From Aestuarierythrobacter sp037968495 (lineage in GTDB: Bacteria; Pseudomonadota; Alphaproteobacteria; Sphingomonadales; Sphingomonadaceae): a stretch of DNA of 21,713 nucleotides. The DNA lies in assembly GCA_037968495.1 (NCBI GenBank), contig JBBKVP010000052.1:1-21713 (forward strand), given 5' to 3'. Each line of letters opens with the position of its first letter. Within the stretch, counting starts at the first letter, position 1. Both the position numbers and the translations under genes were made by a program. Below the pieces are notes generated by a model that was not told the origin of the DNA, ran no database searches, and saw nothing but the letters and a program-made list of their open reading frames with translations. Below, in pieces: positions 15,991 to 21,713 of this stretch.

Positions 15991-17105
15991 ACTCAGGCAT
16001 CGTTCCTGCACCCATTGCACGCCTGCCATGGGTGGTCATTGCACCGCTGACATTGCTCGTTCTGTTTGGCGGCGCTGTCCTTTACTCGGCCGCCGGGGGA
16101 TCGATGCAACCCTTCGCGACATCGCATTTGATCCGTTATGCTGTGTTCCTGACCATGGCGTTGATCATGATGTTCTTCCCGCGCGATCTGGTGCGGTTCA
16201 TGGCCTATCCCGCTTATGCCGGAGTGCTGATCCTACTCGTGCTTGTTGAAGCACTCGGCGCGATGGGCGGTGGCAGTCAGCGCTGGCTGGAACTGGGTTT
16301 CATGCGCCTCCAACCATCTGAGCTAATGAAGCCGGTCATCGTATTGGCTCTTGCGACTTTCTATTCGAACCTCCCGGCGGGAATGGTGCCGACGTGGCGC
16401 GCATTGGTGCCAGCAGGCATGTTAATCGCATTTCCAATGGCGCTGGTTCTGGTGCAACCCGATTTGGGTACCGCGCTTGCGATTGCATTCGGCGGGGTCG
16501 TGGTCATGTTCTTGGCCGGGCTGCCGATGCGCTGGTTTGTCGCCGCCGGAGCTGCCGTCACCGTGGCAATTCCGCTAGCGTACTTCTTCGCGCTGAAGGA
16601 ATATCAGCAACGCCGCGTGACGACATTTCTCGATCCGGAAAGTGATCCGCTGGGCGCCGGCTATCACATCACCCAGTCAAAGATCGCAATCGGTTCCGGC
16701 GGGATCACCGGCAAGGGCTTCGGCAATGGCTCGCAAAGCGCGCTCAACTATTTACCCGAGCCGCACACCGACTTCGTCTTCGCCACCATGGCCGAAGAAT
16801 GGGGCCTATTTGGCGGACTAATGGTAATCCTGGTATTTGCGCTGGTACTTCGCTGGGGCATGGTTCTGGCGCGCCGCGCGCATGATCCATTCGCCAAGCT
16901 GCTGGCCGCCGGAATGACAGCCACGATCTTCTTCTACGTGGCGATCAACCTGATGATGGTGATGGGCCTCGCGCCGGTAGTGGGTATCCCCCTACCTTTC
17001 ATGAGCCATGGCGGATCGTCGATGATGACCAACATGATTTGCGTCGGTTCGCTGATGATGGTTCACCGCTGGAACCAGACACAAGCGCGCCGGGGTTTTG
17101 GCTGA
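15987..17105 (+). CDS. rodA: Peptidoglycan glycosyltransferase RodA (SEDS family)
   Basis: This polytopic SEDS protein polymerises lipid II glycan strands during elongation, paired with PBP2. Its 372 residues include about ten membrane segments. Family motifs include GSQRWLELGFMRLQPSELMK, then VLVQPDLGTAL, ITQSKIAIGSGGITGKGFGNG, then LPEPHTDFVFATMAEEWGL and the terminal PLPFMSHGGSSMM. The aspartate in HTDF lies in the conserved periplasmic loop region near the SEDS active site. Start and mrdA stop overlap as ATGA at 15987-15990. It is the last gene of the elongation operon; the next gene is tRNA-Lys, 117 bases on. No strong terminator is visible between them. Confidence 0.96.
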   Translation: MNSGIVPAPIARLPWVVIAPLTLLVLFGGAVLYSAAGGSMQPFATSHLIRYAVFLTMALIMMFFPRDLVRFMAYPAYAGVLILLVLVEALGAMGGGSQRWLELGFMRLQPSELMKPVIVLALATFYSNLPAGMVPTWRALVPAGMLIAFPMALVLVQPDLGTALAIAFGGVVVMFLAGLPMRWFVAAGAAVTVAIPLAYFFALKEYQQRRVTTFLDPESDPLGAGYHITQSKIAIGSGGITGKGFGNGSQSALNYLPEPHTDFVFATMAEEWGLFGGLMVILVFALVLRWGMVLARRAHDPFAKLLAAGMTATIFFYVAINLMMVMGLAPVVGIPLPFMSHGGSSMMTNMICVGSLMMVHRWNQTQARRGFG

Positions 17106-17222
17106 AGCGCAATTCGGTACTGACACCCCTTCCCACGAGCGAACCAGTCGCTATATGCAGCGCCTCACCGCCGCAGGCCCGATTCGAACAATTCTCGATA
17201 TCGCCCTGCAAATGGCCGGAAC

Positions 17223-17298
<76 letters not shown>

Positions 17299-17310
17299 TT
17301 CTTTCAATAG

Positions 17311-17341
17311 CTTAAGAGTTACCTTAAGTTTTTCAGGTAAC
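17311..17341 (+). terminator. Probable terminator after tRNA-Lys
   Basis: CTTAAG (17311-17316) and CTTAAG (17323-17328) form a 6-bp stem followed directly by five T residues (17329-17333). An alternative, mutually exclusive 7-bp stem pairs GTTACCT (17318-17324) with AGGTAAC (17335-17341). AGGTAAC occurs again at 17346-17352. Position and T-run fit a tRNA terminator; the stem is weak in GC. Confidence 0.5.
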
Positions 17342-17360
17342 GTATAGGTAACGGGGCGGC

Positions 17361-17588
17361 TCAGTCTTGCTCCACTGGGCCATATATCACGTCCCGCGCT
17401 CCGCATTGTTGGCACCGTAGTCGCCTTTCCACATGAGGCATCATTCTCGATCTAGCCTGCCTTACACAGGCGGTAGTAAGTTTGCGCGCATCCTTTACGC
17501 CGACATGCCTGCACTTGCGGCAGGTGACGCCTAGGTTGAAGCCATGCCGAGCATAGTCAGATATCGAATCAAGGCGCTTGCTGCTCAT
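17361..17588 (-). CDS. Small zinc-ribbon-like protein, function unknown
   Basis: This 75-residue protein has two CxxC pairs: TCRKCRHVGVKDARKL near residues 22-37 and RLRCQQCGARDVIYGP near 56-71, with an extra cysteine between them. The layout suggests a single four-cysteine zinc ribbon. I chose ATG 17588 (MSSKRLDSISDYARHG) over the TTG at 17624, which would add twelve residues. I recall small proteins of this style from sphingomonad genomes, but no function is known to me. A broken tandem copy lies immediately upstream at 17674-17816, which shows that the frame has been under protein-level selection. It is convergent with tRNA-Lys. It may bind nucleic acid, but that is only a guess. Confidence 0.7.
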   Translation of the reverse strand: MSSKRLDSISDYARHGFNLGVTCRKCRHVGVKDARKLTTACVRQARSRMMPHVERRLRCQQCGARDVIYGPVEQD

Positions 17589-17673
17589 GCTGCCGTATAG
17601 AACGTAACAGGAACGAACTAGCAAGCACCGGCGGACTATTTTGTTTGCGGGTTAGCCATATCCTTATCGACTT

Positions 17674-17816
17674 TTACCGCGTGACGCGCCCGCCGCAGCT
17701 AGAGCATTTCAGCCGGGATCGACATGAGGCATCCAGCGGCTTTTGCCATGAGCCGGACACCGTGCAGTCAGCTTGCGGGCATCCAGCACCCCTACACGGC
17801 GGCAGAATCTGCTAAT
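17674..17816 (-). pseudogene. Truncated, frameshifted copy of the zinc-ribbon gene
   Basis: Minus-strand translation gives CRRVGVLDARKLTARCPAHG and then KSRWMPHVD in one frame, hitting a stop shortly after. The adjoining frame continues RLKCSSCGGRVTR and then a stop at 17674-17676. Joined, these align along the intact neighbour (CRHVGVKDARKLTTACVRQA, then RSRMMPHVERRLRCQQCGAR). So there is a small frameshift near 17715-17720. The 5' end (first ~20 codons) is missing; similarity stops about where the AT-rich inverted-repeat block 17808-17881 begins. It is a tandem duplicate in decay. Whether it still yields a short peptide cannot be told. Confidence 0.72.
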
Positions 17817-17881
17817 TTATAATATGTTGAACTTCGATATTATATAAACAGCGGCGAAATGCTATAATGAGAATTAGCAGA
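17808..17881. repeat. AT-rich block bounded by 10-bp inverted repeats
   Basis: TCTGCTAATT (17808-17817) and AATTAGCAGA (17872-17881) are perfect inverted repeats 54 bases apart. Inside lies a second perfect pair, TATAATAT (17818-17825) and ATATTATA (17837-17844). The block is much richer in A+T than its surroundings. It could be a small mobile-element remnant or a promoter/operator region. Confidence 0.55.
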
Positions 17882-17883
17882 CC

Positions 17884-17949
17884 GTCCGCTTTCAGGAGGC
17901 GGCAAGAGGTTGCTGTATGTCTGCAACTGGGTGGGAAGCTGACAGTCTG
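17884..17949. repeat. Intergenic hairpin repeat, degenerate copy A
   Basis: This copy shares TTTCAGGAGG, ATGTCTGC and TGGGTGGGAAGC, in the same order and at similar spacing, with copy B at 19283-19340. The palindromic part around the GGGTGGG loop is worn, with only TGTC/GACA and GC/GC still pairing. The two copies lie on either side of the HsdR-like gene in the same orientation. Confidence 0.6.
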
Positions 17950-18136
17950 TTAGATCGTCATAAAGTGCCGCACCTGAACCCTACATTGGCTGTAACAAAG
18001 CCAGCCTGCCCCTGCCACAGTTCAATTCTGTTCCATTGTGATTTCGCTTGAGAGCCTTGGCGCGCAATGCAGCTATTCTATTGCACGGTCACTATGCGAT
18101 GGTTAGGATTGTGGCAGTTAACCAATTGGGGGCATT

Positions 18137-19171
18137 ATGGAACTAGAAGTCCAACTTGAAGCTTTAATGGACAAGGCGAACAAGCATCGGGAAGTTTTGG
18201 CGACTGAGGAAGCCGCGAAACTGGCATTAGTTGTCCCTTTCCTACAGGCTCTTGGCTACGACGTAGGTAATCCAGCAGAAGTCATCCCTGAATACACGGC
18301 GGATGTTGCCACCAAGAAGGGTGAGAAGGTCGATTTCGCAATTTGCATTGATGGCAGCGTGAGCATGCTCATTGAATGCAAGCCGATCAATCAAGAGTTG
18401 AATCTCAAACACGCTTCCCAGCTTTATCGTTATTTCAGCGTAACAGAGGCAAAATTCGCAATCTTGACGAATGGCGCGGTATACAAGTTTTATTCCGATT
18501 TAGACGCTACTAACAAGATGGACGATAAGCCATTTTTCGAGTTCGATCTTTCGAAGCTAAAAAAATCCGACTTCCGGAACATCGCCAAATTTCAGCGCTC
18601 CGGATTCGACGTAGCTTCCATAATCGAGACTGCCGCGAGCCTTCAAATGGAGATGGCTGTCACCAAGGCGTTACAGAAAGAAATGGTGGAACCCTCAGAT
18701 GAATTGGTGCGGCTGATAGGGTCACTAGCGACTGAAGGTCGCCTGACGGCGGGAACGAAAGCTGCAATCAAACGGCATATTCCCAACGCCTTCAGCGCGA
18801 TTGTGCGCGAACGGTTGAATGATCGTCTTACGTCAGCGATTGACGAGGGAACTGATGCCGAACCGGTTAGCGCTAGCGAATATGAAACAACGGCTGATGA
18901 GATTGAGGGTTTTCAGATTGTCCGCGCAATCGCGTCGGAGTTGGTCGACCCAGCACGAGTTCATATCCGTGACTCCAAATCATACTGTGCCGTTCTTCTG
19001 GATGATAACAATCGAAAGCCGATCGTTCGGCTGTGGTTCAATTCTGATGCCGTTCGATATGTCGGCACATTTGATGATGGCAAAGAAGAAACTCGCCAAC
19101 CAATTACCAACGTCTCAGACATATACCAGCACAAGGCGCTCATCGTCGAACGGGTGAAGGCAATGCTTTAA
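18137..19171 (+). CDS. Orphan HsdR N-terminal-like protein (PD-(D/E)xK nuclease fold)
   Basis: This 344-residue protein resembles the N-terminal domain of type I restriction subunit R. Within residues 1-130 it shows the HsdR_N pattern: EEAAKLALVVPFLQALGYD (24-42), then KVDFAI with D66, then MLIECKP with E80 and K82 forming the D...ExK nuclease core, and QLYRYF (95-100) at the site of the conserved Q/Y motif. There is no SF2 helicase motor and no HsdM or HsdS nearby, so it is not a standard type I enzyme. Residues about 150-344 are a separate region I do not recognise; it ends KPIVRLWFNSDAVRYVGTF and then a short helix. GGGGG lies four bases before the ATG. It may act in defence or be a solitary remnant. 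Confidence 0.8.
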   Translation: MELEVQLEALMDKANKHREVLATEEAAKLALVVPFLQALGYDVGNPAEVIPEYTADVATKKGEKVDFAICIDGSVSMLIECKPINQELNLKHASQLYRYFSVTEAKFAILTNGAVYKFYSDLDATNKMDDKPFFEFDLSKLKKSDFRNIAKFQRSGFDVASIIETAASLQMEMAVTKALQKEMVEPSDELVRLIGSLATEGRLTAGTKAAIKRHIPNAFSAIVRERLNDRLTSAIDEGTDAEPVSASEYETTADEIEGFQIVRAIASELVDPARVHIRDSKSYCAVLLDDNNRKPIVRLWFNSDAVRYVGTFDDGKEETRQPITNVSDIYQHKALIVERVKAML

Positions 19172-19472
19172 CGGAACGCGTCGGAGCCAACCTAACCAGT
19201 TGGATTTAATCCGACGACAGTTGTTGGGTCGTTAGCAAATAGTCCGCTTTTGTCTGAAATGCTCCGATAGCTGCCTGTCGGTTTTCAGGAGGTAGCGAAC
19301 GATAGCCGAATGTCTGCTTATGGGTGGGAAGCAGACATTCAGTAAAAAGGTAATTAACCTTTCCTCAAAGTCTCGCATTCATAATGAGAGGTGCGACAAA
19401 AAATCTCAAAAGAGAGGCGCGATATTCGTTAATTGAACAACAGCCAAAAGGCAATGATTGGGTAGCCGCGCT
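19172..19472. other. Intergenic region with three palindromes
   Basis: I see no gene in these 300 bases. It holds a compound hairpin just after the HsdR-like stop: CGTCGGA (19179-19185) with TCCGACG (19210-19216), and inside it CCAAC (19187-19191) with GTTGG (19199-19203). This may end the upstream transcript, though there is no T-run. The hairpin repeat (copy B) follows. A small palindrome AAAGGT/ACCTTT (19346-19362) lies between that repeat and the GGDEF-EAL gene and could be a regulatory site. No confident promoter hexamers were found. Confidence 0.5.
19283..19340. repeat. Intergenic hairpin repeat, intact copy B
   Basis: GAATGTCTGCTT (19308-19319) and AAGCAGACATTC (19329-19340) form a perfect 12-bp stem around the 9-base loop ATGGGTGGG. 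TTTCAGGAGG lies upstream at 19283-19292. The sequence resembles dispersed intergenic repeats I associate with sphingomonad genomes (GGGTGGGAAGC plus GGACAT-type arms). That association is from memory. Confidence 0.65.
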
Positions 19473-21668
19473 ATGATGTTAGATTTCTTGGGTCGAGGAG
19501 CCCGAAGCCAGCGAAATCCGAAGCCGTTTGGGGCCGCTATGTCGCCCCCTTCTCGCACGGAGATTCTGCAGGAAATCGAACAAGTAGGCGTCGGGACTTT
19601 CTGGGCGACCAACGAAGAAGGCACCTTGGTATATCTTTCTGAGAAAGCCCTCCATTCGCTCGGGAAGGACGGCAGCAATCTAATTGGCAGGCAGCTCTCA
19701 TCAGTCTTTTCCGAAGTACGCCTTGATGGAGAGGCGCGCGCGCAACGGTCACTGAAATTCAAGATGCGGTCCCAGTCAAAAATTGAGTCTCAAATCGTCC
19801 AGCTTGGATTGGGAGAGGAAGACAAGCAGGACGAAGCCAAAACACGTTGGTGGCGCATTTCGGCCCGCCCATATTTCGACAATAAGGGCAGTTTTTGCGG
19901 CTACCGGGGTGACGCGAACGACATCACAAGTGATTTTCGCAATCAGCAAAGTGCGGCGCGCCAGTCGCAATTTGACGAACTGACCGGACTGGCGAACCGC
20001 CGGCGGATCAATCATCAGCTGTCCGCAACGCTACGCTCCTACAAGGCCGCTAAGCGGAGTTGTGCGCTGATGATGCTCGACCTTGACCGCTTCAAGCAGG
20101 TCAATGACACCATGGGACATCCTGCTGGTGATGAGCTTTTGAAGCAGGTTTCCGAACGGCTCACTTCGATAGTGAAGGATCGCGGAGAAGTCGGCAGACT
20201 TGGCGGCGATGAATTTCAGATCCTGCTTCCAGACATGGATGATCGTGGGGACTTGAGCGATCTTGCCTCACGCATAATTCAGATGGTTTCGCAGCCATAT
20301 TCAATCAATGGGCGACGCGCCATTATTGGGACATCGGTAGGTGTGGCCATTGCACCATATGACGGTATCGATGCTGCCGAACTCAATGCTTCGGTCGATC
20401 TGGCACTCTATGCCGCCAAGGAGGGGGGCAAGGGCACCTACCGTTTTTATAATGCCGACCTGAAGGATGCTGCTTCGCGAGACGTTCTTATACAGGAGGA
20501 CCTTCGCGACGCCCTGGCTAGAGGCGAACTGTGCCTCAACTACCAGCCACTCGTTGAACCGCACGAAGGCAAGGTGAAGAGCTTTGAAGCTCTTATGCGG
20601 TGGAATCATCCTGAAAGCGGGATGATCTCGCCAGAACTGTTCATTCCTATTGCCGAGCAGACCGACCTCATCAACCAGCTTGGTGCTTGGGCGTTGCGGC
20701 AGGCCTGCATGGATGCTGCCCAGTGGCCGGGCGAGCTTGGCGTAGCAGTCAATGTGTCAGCCAGGCAGTTTATGAATTCAGATTTCTGTAAGGTCGTAGC
20801 TTCTGCGCTGGCCGCAAGCGAACTTCGGCCAGAGAGGCTCGAACTTGAAATCACCGAGAGCGTCTTTGTCGGTGATGTCGAGGCAGTCGACAAGATTTTC
20901 GAAGCGATCAAGCGAATGGGCGTTCGCCTTGCCATGGATGATTTTGGAACGGGCTATTCCTCGCTTGGCTATCTCAAGCGTGCGCCGTTTAGTAAGATCA
21001 AGATAGACCAGAGCTTTGTGCGCGGCTGCACGGAGTTTGGCGATACCAACCCAGCCATCATCACCGCCATAGTTGCCCTGGCAAAGGCGCTGGATATGGA
21101 AACCGTTGCAGAAGGCGTCGAGGCGATGGACGAGTTGAACCTCGTCAAAGAACGCGGTGCCGACCTCGTTCAAGGATATATCTTCTCGAAACCAATATCG
21201 CAGAACGACCTGCTGACACGCCTTGAAGATGGAAAGCTAACCTTTGAGCCTGATGGGCCTCCACGTTATCGCGCTGACAGAATGTCAGTCTATCGCAAGG
21301 TCGGCTTGATCCATCAGGATCACTATTACGATGTGATGCTCCGAAACCTATCCAAGACCGGAGCGCGCATCGAAGGGCTGGCTGGAGTTCCTGTCGGTGA
21401 AAATGTTGTTCTTGATCTGGGAAGTGGCCAGCTCGCGGTCAGCAAGGTGGTACAGTCCACGGAGAGCAGCCAGGGTCTTCGGTTTGAAACCCAGTTGATC
21501 AAAGATGGCTTCAATGGGCTGATGACTAGGCATCGCGTATCGCCATATGCATTAGCCGAGGCTGGCATGCCACTCGCTGCACTCGGTTCAGGGACTTATC
21601 CTTTGGCGCAATATCAAGACGGCCCTAAGAAACCTCCGATGTTCGTACAACTTCAATTGACCACGTGA
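19473..21668 (+). CDS. PAS-GGDEF-EAL-PilZ cyclic-di-GMP signalling protein
   Basis: This is a bifunctional-type c-di-GMP enzyme, 731 residues from ATG 19473; TTG 19458 and ATG 19476 are alternatives. In order there is a PAS-like sensor (about 30-155), a GGDEF domain with intact GGDEF (244-248) preceded by LDLDRFKQVNDTMGHPAGD, and an EAL domain with intact EAL (372-374). The EAL domain also has EITESVF, DDFGTGYSSLGYLK (from 489), KIDQSFV and AEGVE. A PilZ-like domain (about 600-690) with NLSKTGAR is last. Both catalytic motifs look active. The RxxD inhibitory site before GGDEF is absent (KDRG there). The PilZ end has the NxSxxG half of the ligand motif but no clear RxxxR. No membrane segments are seen, so it is probably cytosolic. 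Confidence 0.92.
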   Translation: MMLDFLGRGARSQRNPKPFGAAMSPPSRTEILQEIEQVGVGTFWATNEEGTLVYLSEKALHSLGKDGSNLIGRQLSSVFSEVRLDGEARAQRSLKFKMRSQSKIESQIVQLGLGEEDKQDEAKTRWWRISARPYFDNKGSFCGYRGDANDITSDFRNQQSAARQSQFDELTGLANRRRINHQLSATLRSYKAAKRSCALMMLDLDRFKQVNDTMGHPAGDELLKQVSERLTSIVKDRGEVGRLGGDEFQILLPDMDDRGDLSDLASRIIQMVSQPYSINGRRAIIGTSVGVAIAPYDGIDAAELNASVDLALYAAKEGGKGTYRFYNADLKDAASRDVLIQEDLRDALARGELCLNYQPLVEPHEGKVKSFEALMRWNHPESGMISPELFIPIAEQTDLINQLGAWALRQACMDAAQWPGELGVAVNVSARQFMNSDFCKVVASALAASELRPERLELEITESVFVGDVEAVDKIFEAIKRMGVRLAMDDFGTGYSSLGYLKRAPFSKIKIDQSFVRGCTEFGDTNPAIITAIVALAKALDMETVAEGVEAMDELNLVKERGADLVQGYIFSKPISQNDLLTRLEDGKLTFEPDGPPRYRADRMSVYRKVGLIHQDHYYDVMLRNLSKTGARIEGLAGVPVGENVVLDLGSGQLAVSKVVQSTESSQGLRFETQLIKDGFNGLMTRHRVSPYALAEAGMPLAALGSGTYPLAQYQDGPKKPPMFVQLQLTT

Positions 21669-21713
21669 GCCTAGACAAGAATTGCCCCAGATAAGGGATC
21701 GTCGCTTGCAAGG

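Noticed and set aside
17300..18136. CRISPR array or large tandem repeat
   Set aside because: The repeats here are inverted or two-copy and irregular; there are no evenly spaced direct repeats.
18137..19171. Complete type I restriction-modification system
   Set aside because: Only the HsdR N-terminal-like part is present; there is no helicase motor, hsdM or hsdS on either side.

Overview
The window reads as chromosomal DNA of an alphaproteobacterium, most likely Sphingomonadales (Erythrobacteraceae/Sphingomonadaceae-like). This is inferred from gene content and protein style (MutL with an endonuclease-type C-terminus, long PBP2 and L25 proteins with low-complexity tails, TraB/GumN lipoproteins) and from short palindromic repeats resembling those I associate with sphingomonads. 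No 16S gene is present, so the assignment is an inference.

Layout. 1-287 (minus): the first 95 codons of glyQ, running off the left edge. 462-1084: a small membrane protein and a Cro/C1-type regulator with overlapping stop and start, behind a promoter bracketed by a perfect 10-bp inverted repeat. 1121-2970: two tandem, diverged TraB/GumN-type lipoproteins. 3113-4489: ribosomal protein L25/Ctc with a strong terminator, then peptidyl-tRNA hydrolase. 4528-5532: an exported-looking short-chain dehydrogenase whose Shine-Dalgarno lies inside a 9-bp hairpin. 5611-7185: the YchF ATPase and a MaoC-type hotdog protein. On the minus strand, 7182-11230 holds a secreted M28 peptidase, a small lipoprotein and mutL. 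Divergent from mutL, 11420-17105 is a compact cell-elongation operon, mreB-mreC-mreD-mrdA-rodA, in which every junction from mreC onward is a 4-base stop/start overlap. It builds the rod-shape peptidoglycan machine: the MreB filament, the MreC/MreD scaffold, the PBP2 transpeptidase and the RodA glycosyltransferase.

The right end (17223-21713) is different. It starts with tRNA-Lys(CTT). Next comes a minus-strand zinc-ribbon gene preceded by a frameshifted, truncated copy of itself, which ends at an AT-rich inverted-repeat block. Then comes an orphan HsdR N-terminal-like (PD-(D/E)xK nuclease fold) gene with no methylase or motor partner, with related hairpin repeats on both sides. Last is a PAS-GGDEF-EAL-PilZ cyclic-di-GMP protein. 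I read the stretch from the tRNA to the second hairpin repeat as accessory DNA. It is the best place for something new, but I found no integrase and no duplicated tRNA end, so insertion at the tRNA is not proven.

Most of the rest is ordinary housekeeping sequence. The other points of interest are small: the operator-like repeats at 371-430, the hairpin at 4499-4520, and a short palindromic repeat read in frame inside mutL.
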